The notes under the pieces are model-generated. The model was given only the letters and a program-made list of their open reading frames with translations, was not told where the DNA came from and searched no databases. From NCBI GenBank assembly GCA_944363645.1, contig CALVUR010000001.1:186001-250000 (forward strand): 64,000 nt of DNA, read 5' to 3'. Position numbers and translations under genes: made by a program. Position 1 is the first letter of the stretch; each line of letters begins with the position of its first letter. Below are positions 26,568 through 35,944 of the stretch, one piece after another. The stretch comes from an uncultured Clostridia bacterium (lineage in GTDB: Bacteria > Bacillota > Clostridia > Christensenellales > Borkfalkiaceae).

Positions 26568-27998
26568 TTACTTACCACCGCAGTTCTTATAAGCGTCTGC
26601 TAATGCTTGTTCTGGTGTCTTTTCGCCTCTCATAGCGTATACGATAACGTTACCAACTTGTAAACGAGCAGTTGATGAACCGTTGAATGCCGGAGATACG
26701 AAGAAGTCTTCCCTCATGGTTAAACCGGTCTTAACAGCGGTTGCAACGATTGTGCCGGATTCGATGAATTCTTGGAATGCTGGTACTTCGTCAGCTGATA
26801 AACGTGCTGCGTTGTAACCTGATGCTGTTGAGAAACTTGCTTGGAATTGTGGATCTAAGAGTTCTTTGATGAACATGAAAGTCATGATTTCTTTTTCGGT
26901 TGGGTTAGATACATTGTTACCGCCGGTAAGCATAACAAGTGATGGACCTTGAGAAATAACTGACTTATTAACTGTGCCGTCTGCTAAAACTGAACCGGGA
27001 ACTGGTGCAACGCCCCATCTGAAAACGTCGCCTGGATCTTGGTGAGAAGCACCACCAGATGAACCGATGCAGTATACTAAACCGCCGTCTTCAACGCCCT
27101 TTGTGAAGAGTGCTGATGTGTATGCGCCGTAGTCTTCTTGTGTTGTGAAGTAACCTTTCTCGTAGTATTCTGATAATTCTGCGAGCCATGCAGCTTGTTC
27201 TGGACCGTTGAATAAGTAGTGGTTGTTTGGATCGATGCTTGTGTAGCCCCAACCATTTTGTTCACACATTGTGATGAACCAGTTTGCTTCTGAGTCGTAA
27301 CCTAAAGGTGTAGCAGTTGGGAATCTTTTTTTAATGGTGTCGCATTGTGCCCAGAGTTCGTCCCAAGTTGTAGCTGGTTGTAAACCACAAGCTTTTAATG
27401 CGTCAGCATTGTAATACATAAGTTCGGTTGATTTAACAAATGGAAGTGTTAACATTGCGTCTGCAGCGTAACCATATGTGTCATAACCTGTGAAGTTTGT
27501 AGCGATACCTTCTTCAAAGTATCTTGAAACGAAGTCGCTAAGTTCAGCTTCGGTGTAACCGATAACCTCACCTGTATCAACTTCTTGTGTTGTACCGTCT
27601 TCGTTGGTAACTGTCCATTTTGCTGTATCTGTTGAGTCTAAATATTTGTTGAGGTCAACAACCTTACCTGTTTGCAAATATTGTGCAACGTGGTCAGGAT
27701 AGCAGTATGCTAAGTCAGGTTGTGTTTGTACTTGTAAGTCAGATACGATTTTGTCCTTAACTTCGTCATAACCACCTGGTTGTGTGTGTTCAACTTTCCA
27801 GCCTGGATACTTTGCTTCAAATGCGTTGATTGCATTTTGTGTAACTGATACTAAGTTGTCGCCTTGTGAGGTGTAGAAAATGATTGTGTGTTCATAGTCG
27901 ATTTGACCACCGCCACCACAACCAGCGAAAAGTGATACTGCGCCACTTAAGCAAATTGCCAATACGAGTACAGTAATTTTGGTTAAGATCTTTTTCAT
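26568..27998 (-). CDS. ABC transporter solute-binding lipoprotein, family 1
   Basis: 476 residues. Signal peptide with lipobox LFAGC (Cys about 26). The body is a periplasmic-binding fold of the sugar family: HTIIFYTSQGDN, AINAFEAKYPGWKVE, KIVSDLQVQTQPDLAYCYPDHVAQYL and a YNADALKACGL hinge segment. Family members usually bind sugars or glycerol phosphate, but the operon carries a nuclease, so a nucleic acid fragment is an alternative ligand. AGGAGT precedes the ATG. The permease genes lie upstream, separated by 178 bases. Confidence 0.9.
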   Translation of the reverse strand: MKKILTKITVLVLAICLSGAVSLFAGCGGGGQIDYEHTIIFYTSQGDNLVSVTQNAINAFEAKYPGWKVEHTQPGGYDEVKDKIVSDLQVQTQPDLAYCYPDHVAQYLQTGKVVDLNKYLDSTDTAKWTVTNEDGTTQEVDTGEVIGYTEAELSDFVSRYFEEGIATNFTGYDTYGYAADAMLTLPFVKSTELMYYNADALKACGLQPATTWDELWAQCDTIKKRFPTATPLGYDSEANWFITMCEQNGWGYTSIDPNNHYLFNGPEQAAWLAELSEYYEKGYFTTQEDYGAYTSALFTKGVEDGGLVYCIGSSGGASHQDPGDVFRWGVAPVPGSVLADGTVNKSVISQGPSLVMLTGGNNVSNPTEKEIMTFMFIKELLDPQFQASFSTASGYNAARLSADEVPAFQEFIESGTIVATAVKTGLTMREDFFVSPAFNGSSTARLQVGNVIVYAMRGEKTPEQALADAYKNCGGK

Positions 27999-28136
27999 AA
28001 AACACTCCTATTTTTATTTTTTATATATTGTGATAGCAAAATTTGGGGGTGCTATCTAAACATATACAATTTGATTCGTTTTTTTTTAAACTTTTTCGTT
28101 GTTTTTCAATTTACCCGTAAGGGCTTACAGATAAAA

Positions 28137-28173
28137 CATAAGCCTATAAGCCCGTTAACGAGTGTTTTTTGTT
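28137..28173 (-). repeat. palindromic repeat copy 8
   Basis: CATAAGCCTATAAGCCCGTTAACGAGTGTTTTTT; left arm degenerate. It lies just behind the MalG-type permease gene, inside the operon, and is the only copy between 17.8 and 35.0 kb. If it terminates, it would reduce expression of the downstream genes. Confidence 0.65.
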
Positions 28174-28176
28174 TTA

Positions 28177-29115
28177 TTAGCCTTTTGTACCGCTCTTTGA
28201 AACGCCCCTCATGATGTACTTACGGCAGAATATAAATAGTATGAATAATGGTAAAGATACCATACATACTGCCGCCATCTTTAAGGTGGTTAATGGTTCT
28301 GAACTTGCCGGACCTAAAAGACCTTTGTTGTCGTTGAAGCCTTTTGTTACCCAGTTGGTAATCATTTGCCAACGTTGATTGTTGATAAGTTGTGGCCAAA
28401 TGTAAGAGTTCCATGAACCGATAAATTTGAGCAACGTGATTGAGATAAGTGTTGGCGCAGTTAATGGTACCATTACTTTTACAAGGTAACCCATATCCGA
28501 CAAACCGTCAACTTTAGCGGATTGATATAATGAGTTAGGAATTTGCATAAAGTTGTTTCTTAACAAGTACGTGTAATAAACGCTTACTAAGAAAGGTACG
28601 ATTAAAATGGTGTATGTATCACGCCAATTTAATTGTGTTGCGGTGATATAGTTTGTTAAGGTGTACATTTCGCCCGGGATCATCATTGTGCCAAGCATGA
28701 TTGTGAATAACAAGTTTTTGCCGTGGAAGTTCATTCTTGCCAAAGCATACGCTGTCAAAATTGTAATAACTACACCTAAAATTGTTGATACACCACCAAC
28801 AAGCAATGTGTTTACGAGTAATTGTGCGAATGATGCGCCCGATGTACTTGCTTGTGTTAAAACTACTTCATAGTTTTTCCACATAATTGTTTCGGGGAAA
28901 AGTGTAAGTTTTGGTTGACGATATTCCGCTTCTGTTTTCAAACTGGAAATGATCATCCAATAGAATGGTAAAAATGCCAAGATTGCGCAGAATGTTAAGA
29001 ATGTGTAAACAAATACGTTCTTTAAAATCTTACCTACTTTTTGGCGTTTTCTTTCCTTTTCTACGTCAAAGTGTGGGGCTTCTTGGACTATGTTTGGTTG
29101 TTTTACTTCTTCCAT
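28177..29115 (-). CDS. ABC transporter permease, MalG/UgpE type
   Basis: 312 residues with six membrane helices, beginning about residue 32 (VYTFLTFCAILAFLPFYWMII). The cytoplasmic EAA loop reads LYQSAKVDGLSDMGYLVKVMVPL, which contacts the ATPase. The N-terminal FLPFYWMIISSLK is typical of MalG-family proteins. GGGGGTG precedes the ATG; the gap to the second permease is 11 bases. It is the inner-membrane channel partner of the next permease. Confidence 0.92.
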   Translation of the reverse strand: MEEVKQPNIVQEAPHFDVEKERKRQKVGKILKNVFVYTFLTFCAILAFLPFYWMIISSLKTEAEYRQPKLTLFPETIMWKNYEVVLTQASTSGASFAQLLVNTLLVGGVSTILGVVITILTAYALARMNFHGKNLLFTIMLGTMMIPGEMYTLTNYITATQLNWRDTYTILIVPFLVSVYYTYLLRNNFMQIPNSLYQSAKVDGLSDMGYLVKVMVPLTAPTLISITLLKFIGSWNSYIWPQLINNQRWQMITNWVTKGFNDNKGLLGPASSEPLTTLKMAAVCMVSLPLFILFIFCRKYIMRGVSKSGTKG

Positions 29116-29126
29116 TGTTTCACCCC

Positions 29127-30257
29127 CTAATATGTTACCTTTTTCTTACTTGCTTGTAAGTTGATTACGGTAAAGATCATGATGATGACAAAGAGTAGTA
29201 ATGAGCCGGCAAAGGCGTAGCCCATTTGACCGTTACTGATGTAGCGGTAAATGTAACCTACCATTGTACCCATATCGTAGTCGATACCCATCTGTTCACC
29301 GAACAAACCAACTATCGAAGTGTATTGTTTCATACCGCCCATGATACCGGTGATCAATAAGTAAGAGATCATTGGCATAATAAGTGGGGTGGTAATTTTC
29401 CAAAGTGTTTTTGACTTTGATGCGCCGTCGATTTTTGCAGCATCGTAGTATTGTTTGTTTACACTTTGTAATGCGCTGAATAAAATCAAAATCTTAAATG
29501 GTAGACCTGACCAAATTTCGTAAACAATAACTACAACGTATTTTGTCCACGGAATTCTTATCTGCCCTATCGTCCATACAAAGCCTTTACCGCCCTTCAT
29601 CCAATCGATTGGTTCGATACCAAACCAGCCTAAAGCGATGTTTACAAGACCAACTGTATCTGTACTATTTTTTGTACCAACGATGGTGAAGAATGTAGCA
29701 AATACAGCACCCATAGCGAGTGAGTTTGTTAAGTATGGTAAAAATAAGATTGTTTGATATGCCTTTTGTAATGCCTTAATTGAGTTTAAAGCAACGGAAA
29801 TTAAAAGTGCAAGTAGTGTTGATAGCGGTACTGATACGAACGTGAAGATTGTTGTGTTTACTAAACATTGTAAAAATGTTGCACCGCCTGTACCTGTGTC
29901 GCCTTTTAATACCCTTACAAAGTTTTCAAAGCCTATCCCTGTGTATTTTGTTGGGGATAGTGGGTTATAGTTTTCTTGGAACGCCCTGATAAAAGCGTTT
30001 ACGATCGGATAAAATGTAAATACTGCAAGCAAGATAAGTGCTGGGGTTACGAAAAGCCAGCCTTGTTCTGCTTTTAAAAACCTTAGGAATTTTTCCTTTG
30101 CAGTAAGTTCTTTACCAACAAAGACTTCGCCTGATTGTGTTTCGGCAGCCACTTCTTGGGCTTCCTTTTTCTTGAATAAGGCTAAAAAACTTTCCCAAAG
30201 CGCTTTACACTTTTCGCCGATTTTAGCAAAAAAGTTTTTGTTTTCAGGATTAGCCAT
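29127..30257 (-). CDS. ABC transporter permease, MalF/UgpA type
   Basis: 376 residues. A charged N-terminal extension of about 70 residues (KNFFAKIGEKCKALWESF) precedes six helices starting at WLFVTPALILLAVFTFYPIV. The EAA loop is YYDAAKIDGASKSKTLWKITTPL. The ATG overlaps the stop of the ATPase gene (TAATG), so translation is coupled. Family members import sugars or glycerol phosphate with the MalG partner; the extension is longer than usual and of unknown role. Confidence 0.92.
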   Translation of the reverse strand: MANPENKNFFAKIGEKCKALWESFLALFKKKEAQEVAAETQSGEVFVGKELTAKEKFLRFLKAEQGWLFVTPALILLAVFTFYPIVNAFIRAFQENYNPLSPTKYTGIGFENFVRVLKGDTGTGGATFLQCLVNTTIFTFVSVPLSTLLALLISVALNSIKALQKAYQTILFLPYLTNSLAMGAVFATFFTIVGTKNSTDTVGLVNIALGWFGIEPIDWMKGGKGFVWTIGQIRIPWTKYVVVIVYEIWSGLPFKILILFSALQSVNKQYYDAAKIDGASKSKTLWKITTPLIMPMISYLLITGIMGGMKQYTSIVGLFGEQMGIDYDMGTMVGYIYRYISNGQMGYAFAGSLLLFVIIMIFTVINLQASKKKVTY

Positions 30258-31330
30258 TATCTTATTCTCTCCTCTGTTTCAGCGTTAAATAGGAATACTT
30301 TGTTTGGTTTTAAGTTAAACTTAACAACTGGTGATTGATCGTTTACGTAAATATCTGAGTCGATGATTGACCTTACTGTTGGTTTTTGTGATTTTCCGTG
30401 TGCGGTAACGATTGTTTTATCCCTACCCATAACTTCAATATGGTCAAGGTTTAGCGAGAATGCGCCGTTTTCATCGTAGATAAAGCCTTCTGGACGGATA
30501 CCAACATATACCTTTTGGTCGGGTACTTCTGTATCTAATACTGCTTCGTCGCCGATGTAAATCTTACCAGATTTTACTTCACCTTCAAAAATGTTGATTG
30601 GTGGTGTGCCTAAAAAGTTTGCAACAAATAGGTTGGTTGGGTTGTCGTAAATTGCTTGTGGTGCGCCTACTTGTTGTACAACACCGAGTTTCATAACTAC
30701 CATGATGTCGCAAATGCTCATTGCTTCTTCTTGGTCGTGTGTTACGAATACTGTTGTGATGCCCGTTTCACGTTGGATACGTTTGATTTCTTCACGTGTT
30801 TGAAGTCTTAACCTTGCGTCCAAGTTTGAAAGTGGTTCGTCAAGTAACAATACGTTTGGCATTTTTACAAGCGCACGTGCGATAGCAACACGTTGTTGTT
30901 GACCACCTGATAATTCGCTTGGCTTTCTTTGCATTAAGTCTTCAATTTGAACAAGTTGTGCTGCTTCTAAAGCACGTTGCTTTGCTTCTTCCTTTGGTAA
31001 ACGCATGTTGGTGAGCGGGAACATGATGTTGCCTTCTACCGTCATGTGTGGATATAAAGCGTAGTTTTGGAATACAAGACCAACGCCCCTTCTTTCAGCG
31101 GCTAATGTGGTAACGTCTTGATCGTCAAAGAAAATTTTACCACTTGTTGGTGATTCCAAACCGGATATCATGAATAAACTTGTACTCTTACCGCAACCGG
31201 ATGGACCAAGTAAGCCAACCAACTTGCCGGAAGGAATTTCAATACTCATGTTGTCAACTGCAACAACTTCTTTGCCTTTTTTGTTCCTTGCGGGGAACTT
31301 TTTAGTTAAATTTTGAATTGTGATTTTCAT
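30257..31330 (-). CDS. ABC transporter ATP-binding protein, MsmK/UgpC type
   Basis: 357 residues. Walker A GLLGPSGCGKST (about 37-48), Q-loop GLVFQNYALYPHM (about 81-93), signature LSGGQQQRVAIARAL (about 139-153), Walker B VLLLDEPLSNLD and switch His in VFVTHDQEEAM. The C-terminal 120 residues form the MalK-like regulatory OB domain (VYVGIRPEGF). It energises the two permeases downstream in the operon. Confidence 0.95.
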   Translation of the reverse strand: MKITIQNLTKKFPARNKKGKEVVAVDNMSIEIPSGKLVGLLGPSGCGKSTSLFMISGLESPTSGKIFFDDQDVTTLAAERRGVGLVFQNYALYPHMTVEGNIMFPLTNMRLPKEEAKQRALEAAQLVQIEDLMQRKPSELSGGQQQRVAIARALVKMPNVLLLDEPLSNLDARLRLQTREEIKRIQRETGITTVFVTHDQEEAMSICDIMVVMKLGVVQQVGAPQAIYDNPTNLFVANFLGTPPINIFEGEVKSGKIYIGDEAVLDTEVPDQKVYVGIRPEGFIYDENGAFSLNLDHIEVMGRDKTIVTAHGKSQKPTVRSIIDSDIYVNDQSPVVKFNLKPNKVFLFNAETEERIR

Positions 31331-31336
31331 AAGCGT

Positions 31337-32566
31337 TTAATCCTCTCGCCTTACAATTTTCGCTGTAATAGTTTTTCTGTATCCCTCAACAATAAGCGGT
31401 GAAGGGATACCTTCTAATTTGTAACCTTCTAAAATTTCAACCGCTAAATTGTCGTAAGTTCCTGCTTTTAATCTTAAATATTTTTCGTAGTTTTCTTCCT
31501 TTTTAAGTTCAAACCTTACTTCACCATTTTCGCCGTAACAGACGGTGATGTCATCAGAAAAGTCTAAACCTTCGTCTACTTCTAACTTCATTGTTACTGC
31601 TGAATAATAGTCGTTGCCAAAAGATTCGTTATGTACCTTCATTGGCTTTTCCTTTTTCTTAATTTTGAATACCTTGTATAAAAGGAATTTTACGAACTTG
31701 ATGCTAAACCTTGTAAATAGTAGGTCGGCAATAACATAAACTACGACAAAATATATAATTATCGTTTTTGTTGCTTTTTTATCTGCACGCTTTTCAGCAG
31801 TTTCATATGTGCTTTTTTGATAATTTTCACTTATTTCCAAAAACTTGCTTTGTGCTTCAATTAAAGCGTTTTCGTCTGGGTTTTCACCATTAAAAATGGT
31901 AAGAATTGGTTCTATATCCGTAAAAAACTGTGATGAATAATCAAGCGCCCCGAAAGATGACATTTCATCAACCGAAGACATTTTGTAAAATGTTTCACCC
32001 GATGCATCAATAAATTCAATTACTTCAACATGTGGGTATAATCTTTGGGGTATTTCTACTATGATAATACCCTTCTCATCATAAGTAATAACGCTATCTT
32101 TTTTTTCGTCGCCGTTTCTATCGATATCCAAAATTTCGTAAACAGTTTGTTCGCCGTTTACCGTCAACAAAACTTTTGTTTGGTTATTTTCGGTGCTATA
32201 AACGTTATACACGTCTTGCGTACCGTACAAAAACAAAACGTACGACTTTTGTATTCTTGTGAAAGTTTCAGGCTCTTTTTCGCTGTCTTGACTTTCTTTA
32301 ACTTCTTGGTAAAGCGTTGCGGTTTCATACATGCAAAGCCCGCCGTTTGTGCCAACTTTGTCTACATAAAAAACTTCTTTGTTGTAGTAACCGCCAACAA
32401 GTTTTGCCGCTTCTTCATACTCTTCACCATAAAGGGCGTCCGATAATGTATCTAATAATTCGCCACTATATAGGTACGCCGCTGGTAAAATTACGGCAAA
32501 AATAATACCGACCAAGAAAGTAAATATGACATAGAGCACGAATGGAAAAATCTTGCGTTTTGTCAT
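31337..32566 (-). CDS. membrane protein of unknown function in ABC operon
   Basis: 409 residues. One helix near the N-terminus (about 8-32), a large extracytoplasmic region (about 33-270) and a second helix (about 276-298, TIIIYFVVVYVIADLLF) leading to a cytoplasmic C-terminal part of about 110 residues rich in beta strands. I recognise no family. It ends 6 bases before the ATPase gene and starts 3 bases after the 94-residue gene, so it is co-transcribed and likely serves the transporter. Confidence 0.65.
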   Translation of the reverse strand: MTKRKIFPFVLYVIFTFLVGIIFAVILPAAYLYSGELLDTLSDALYGEEYEEAAKLVGGYYNKEVFYVDKVGTNGGLCMYETATLYQEVKESQDSEKEPETFTRIQKSYVLFLYGTQDVYNVYSTENNQTKVLLTVNGEQTVYEILDIDRNGDEKKDSVITYDEKGIIIVEIPQRLYPHVEVIEFIDASGETFYKMSSVDEMSSFGALDYSSQFFTDIEPILTIFNGENPDENALIEAQSKFLEISENYQKSTYETAEKRADKKATKTIIIYFVVVYVIADLLFTRFSIKFVKFLLYKVFKIKKKEKPMKVHNESFGNDYYSAVTMKLEVDEGLDFSDDITVCYGENGEVRFELKKEENYEKYLRLKAGTYDNLAVEILEGYKLEGIPSPLIVEGYRKTITAKIVRRED

Positions 32567-32569
32567 AGC

Positions 32570-32854
32570 TTAATTTTCCGTCGTCTCTGTTACTTCCGAA
32601 GTCGGCATAACTTGCTCAGCTTCGTCCGTGTTTGTTTCGGCAAAAACACCAGCCGTATCATTTTTGATACGACTACTTTTGAACGCAGCCTCGCGTTTTC
32701 TTAAATTTTCACGTCTTTCTTCATACTGGCTTTTACGAAATACCGGTGTGAGAAAATACACAGCAATAATAACAACAACAATTGCTAAGCAAATAAGGAA
32801 AAATGCTCTGTCAACTTTCCCCAATGCGTTTAGTAATAGAGAGTTTGTGTACAT
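32570..32854 (-). CDS. small membrane protein, first gene of ABC operon
   Basis: 94 residues. One membrane helix (about 17-37, FFLICLAIVVVIIAVYFLTP) is followed by a charged region (YEERRENLRKREAAFKSSR) and an acidic tail. AAGGAG precedes the ATG, and only 3 bases separate it from the next gene. No known family is recognised; it may be an accessory component of the importer. Confidence 0.6.
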   Translation of the reverse strand: MYTNSLLLNALGKVDRAFFLICLAIVVVIIAVYFLTPVFRKSQYEERRENLRKREAAFKSSRIKNDTAGVFAETNTDEAEQVMPTSEVTETTEN

Positions 32855-33144
32855 AAATTACTCCTTAAACGTTTTTTGGTGAGATTTTTTGGCGGAATTA
32901 CTATAAAAAAATGCAGAAAAAACAATTTTCAGTTTAAAAAAGTTTTTCTGCCTTATCTAATAATCCCCTTATACATTATCTACCCTCACGGTCTAACTAA
33001 TTTATTACAAATATCATTCTAACACAAATTTATCACAATTTCAAGAGCTAAATAGCGTATATTCAGGTTTTTTTTTGTGAAATTTGTTAAAATATATAAA
33101 ATATTTTTAGATTTTGCCATTTTTTGGAATATTTGTTCTATAAG

Positions 33145-33178
33145 TTATCCACATTTTGTGGCTCTTCTTTGTGGATAA
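33145..33178. promoter_or_regulatory. inverted pair of DnaA boxes
   Basis: TTATCCACA at 33145-33153 and its inverse TGTGGATAA at 33170-33178, separated by 16 bases. Both match the consensus perfectly. Confidence 0.7.
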
Positions 33179-33249
33179 CACTATATATTACCCCTTTGGC
33201 AATTTTTTCGCCTTTTACCTTGCCCTGACAAATTTTGCCGTAAACCACA

Positions 33250-33258
33250 TTATCCACA
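33250..33258 (+). promoter_or_regulatory. DnaA box
   Basis: A third perfect TTATCCACA, 71 bases after the inverted pair. Confidence 0.65.
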
Positions 33259-33308
33259 CTTTTTTTTGTTAAATTTGCACTGCGATTTGGTTTTTTATTT
33301 GCCGTCTG

Positions 33309-33341
33309 TTTGCTTTTTGTTTGCTTTTTATTTGCTTTTTG
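33309..33341 (+). repeat. three tandem 11-mers (iteron-like)
   Basis: TTTGCTTTTTG, TTTGCTTTTTA and TTTGCTTTTTG in direct tandem, one helical turn apart, 50 bases from the third DnaA box. Confidence 0.6.
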
Positions 33342-33734
33342 GTTGTGGGCTTTTTTGTGGTTTTAGTTGGCGATTTTATAAAAAACCTTGATTTTTTGGC
33401 GGTTTTGGTAAATTTTTTTTGATTTTACAAAATTTTTTATTGAAAATACCCTTTTTTAGGGTTTTTGTGTGGTTTAAAGTGCCGTTTTTGCAAAATTAAA
33501 CGGACAATCTACGACTTTATTATAATACGATAAACTTAAAATATCAATACTTTATTTAAATTTTCTATTAAATATTTTTTGCCGATTGTGTAATTTGCGG
33601 TTTTGGCAATTATAAACAAAAAAAGTTAGTTGCGAAAAAATTTTACAACCAACTTTTATTTTTTGGCTTTTTTCTATATTTTTTTGCAAAGTTTTGCCTA
33701 TATTTTTTGGAAATTTTGGGCTTTCTTTACATTT

Positions 33735-35033
33735 TTAGAAAAGTTTTACGCCCTTTACAAATTTTGCGTAAATTCCGCCTTGACGGATGTCGCCATTTAA
33801 GTATGCAAACCTTTCTAACCGCTTATCGATATCAAGGTCTAATGTGGTTGGTAAAACTGAATCGTCAAGTACCAAAATATCGGCGTCGTAACCTTTTTCA
33901 AACTTGCCGACCAAAGAAAAGTCTTGGAAAAATTCGCCAGCGACTGCCGTTGCCATATAATATGCTTCGGGGAAAGTGAGCGGTTTTTTGGTGTTATCCA
34001 CCAATCGCCAATACATTTTTGACATTTGAATTGCCGAAACGATTACGCTGAACATTGATTTTGTGTGTCCGCCAGCGACGTCCGTTGCCAAAGTTACCTT
34101 TATACCCTTTTCTAAATAGGTGCGGATGGGGGCAATGCCTGAGGACAAATTTAAGTTAGACAGCGGTGAATGTGCCACGAAAACGCCGTTTTTTGCCATT
34201 AAATCTTGCTCTTTTTCGCAAGACCAAACGCAGTGCGCCATCATGGTTTTTACGGGTAAATTTTGGTTAGATTTGCCGAATAGTCCGTATATGTCATAGG
34301 TTTTTGCGTAAAAATCGGCTTCGGGGTGGAGAGATTTTACAAGTTCAATCTCTTCTAAATTTTCTGACAAATGACTTTGGACGGGTAAGTTATACCTAAC
34401 TTGCAATGACTCAAGACCGTGCATGAGTTCTTTTGTGCATGACGGTGTAAAGCGTGGTGTCAAAATGGGTTTTGTGTTTACCAAATTTTTTGTATCTTCA
34501 ACGATAAAAGCCGTGTCAAAAATTGAATTTTCAGTAGTTTCAGTCAACAAATCGGGACTGTTTCTGTCCATATTTACCTTGCCAACAAATGTAACAAGTC
34601 CGCTTTTTTCGAGTTGTTGCATCAAGTAAATTGTGGCATCTTTGTGGATGGTTGCAAAAATTGATGCACGTGTTGTTGCGCTTTTTTTAAGTTCTTCAAC
34701 AAAAATGTCGTAAGCCTTTTTATAATAGTCTTCTTCAGTGTACTTTTGCTCTTCGCAAAATGCGTTTTTATTTAGCCAATCGATAAGTTCATCGTCCATA
34801 CTTATGCCCCTAAACGGGTTTTGTGGGGCGTGGATGTGTGTGTCAATTAAGCCCGGCACAATCAGTTTATTAGAGTAATCGATAAGTTTGTAGTCATTAA
34901 AACTACTATCATACTCAATATAAACGCCTTCAATTTTGCCGTTATTTATTGCCAAAAAGCCAGACTTAATTTTGGTGAATTTGGTTGGACTTTCTAAATA
35001 GCATATATCGCCTTTTAAAATGATTTTGGACAT
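33735..35033 (-). CDS. guaD: guanine deaminase (amidohydrolase)
   Basis: 432 residues. VPGLIDTHIHAPQ (about 56-68) holds the HxH zinc ligands and the guanine deaminase form of the motif. FVGKVNMDRNSPD (about 150-162), QSHLSENLEE, MMAHCVWSC and VTLATDVAGGHTKSMF follow in order with the later metal ligands. It converts guanine to xanthine and ammonia. It stands alone, AAAGGCGG precedes the ATG, and no purine riboswitch is seen upstream. It could serve scavenged nucleic acid bases from the neighbouring importer, which is inference. Confidence 0.88.
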   Translation of the reverse strand: MSKIILKGDICYLESPTKFTKIKSGFLAINNGKIEGVYIEYDSSFNDYKLIDYSNKLIVPGLIDTHIHAPQNPFRGISMDDELIDWLNKNAFCEEQKYTEEDYYKKAYDIFVEELKKSATTRASIFATIHKDATIYLMQQLEKSGLVTFVGKVNMDRNSPDLLTETTENSIFDTAFIVEDTKNLVNTKPILTPRFTPSCTKELMHGLESLQVRYNLPVQSHLSENLEEIELVKSLHPEADFYAKTYDIYGLFGKSNQNLPVKTMMAHCVWSCEKEQDLMAKNGVFVAHSPLSNLNLSSGIAPIRTYLEKGIKVTLATDVAGGHTKSMFSVIVSAIQMSKMYWRLVDNTKKPLTFPEAYYMATAVAGEFFQDFSLVGKFEKGYDADILVLDDSVLPTTLDLDIDKRLERFAYLNGDIRQGGIYAKFVKGVKLF

Positions 35034-35088
35034 TTTTACCGCCTTTAAAATTTACTTGTAAATGCCCTAAAATTTACAATAAAAACTG

Positions 35089-35127
35089 TAAAAAATGGGG
35101 ATATAGGTCGATTATCGGCACTTTTTT
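35089..35127 (-). repeat. palindromic repeat copy 9
   Basis: AAAAAATGGGGATATAGGTCGATTATCGGCACTTTTTT, second core type; between guaD and the MgtC-like gene. Confidence 0.8.
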
Positions 35128-35227
35128 AAAAATTTTGACTTTTAAAAATTGCCAACAATAATATGTTAAATTGTCAAAAAAAATACTCTTTAATTTAATA
35201 AATTTGGTCGATTTAATTTTGATAAAA

Positions 35228-35944
35228 TTATTCGATATCGTCGCCGAAAATTTCACAAGATTGGACGAAAGAATATTTTTCTAAAATGGTTTTTATAAAG
35301 TTGCCGGGAAGTTCTTTTTCCGTTTTAATGGTTGCGATTGAAAGATAATTATCTTCACGCTTTTCAGTCTTTATACGAGCAAACTTTTTCACACTAAACT
35401 CATTAAGCAAAGTAGATTGTGCATCATCTAAATCAACAAAAGAAATCTTGTATGTATGAAAACGTTTCATTTTGAAGAATTTGATGTCGGTATGAAGGAA
35501 AAGTTGTACAAAAACGATAAAGAGTGTTGTACCGGTTGCCACAATGTAAAGCCCTGCGGCTGCTGCCATACCAATACCTGCGGTTGCCCATACACCAGCG
35601 GCGGTTGTTAAACCGTGTATCATTTGACGTTGGTGCATGATCATGCCGGCACCCAAAAAACCTACGCCCGAAACAATTTGAGCGGCGATACGTGCGGTGT
35701 CTGCATTTGCGGTATCGTTAAAGCCGTATTTTGAGATGATTGTATATAACGCTGCGCCAACTGCAACAAGTGTGTGGGTGCGGATACCTGCTTCTTTAGA
35801 GCGGGACTTACGTTCAAGACCAACGCAAAAACCAAGCACAAGTGCAAGCAGTATCCTTAATAGATAATCTATCCATGGATAGTTTGTAAATAAGGTGTTT
35901 TCAGGTGGGCTAAATAGTGCCTCATTAGATAGTAAATTAAACAT
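35228..35944 (-). CDS. MgtC/SapB-family membrane protein
   Basis: 239 residues from ATG 35944, chosen because GGGGGA lies just before it; a frame from 35998 lacks one. Four to five helices follow, with the family motif LGFCVGLERKSRSKEAGIRTHTLVAVGAAL (loop and helix 2) and GVGFLGAGMIMHQRQMIHGLTTAAGVWATAGIGMA. The C-terminal 90 residues resemble a small ACT-like domain. Members of this family are linked to Mg2+ homeostasis and virulence in other bacteria; transport itself is unproven. Confidence 0.85.
   Translation of the reverse strand: MFNLLSNEALFSPPENTLFTNYPWIDYLLRILLALVLGFCVGLERKSRSKEAGIRTHTLVAVGAALYTIISKYGFNDTANADTARIAAQIVSGVGFLGAGMIMHQRQMIHGLTTAAGVWATAGIGMAAAAGLYIVATGTTLFIVFVQLFLHTDIKFFKMKRFHTYKISFVDLDDAQSTLLNEFSVKKFARIKTEKREDNYLSIATIKTEKELPGNFIKTILEKYSFVQSCEIFGDDIE

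Larger units (their letters stand above)
32855..33734. other. 880-base non-coding region with DnaA boxes and tandem 11-mers
   Basis: Lies between the first gene of the ABC operon and the guaD stop. It contains a GCAGAAAAA/TTTTTCTGC dyad (32911-32954) before the operon, three perfect DnaA boxes, three tandem 11-mers and long T-rich stretches. It must hold the operon promoter, which I cannot pin down. No ORF of any credible length is present on either strand. Confidence 0.6.

Noticed and set aside
33127..33138. second LexA-like box (GAATATTTGTTC) near the DnaA boxes
   Set aside because: Breaks the GAAC half; no promoter could be placed around it.
33145..33341. oriC
   Set aside because: No strand switch of genes, no dnaA or dnaN nearby; kept only as a DnaA-box region.
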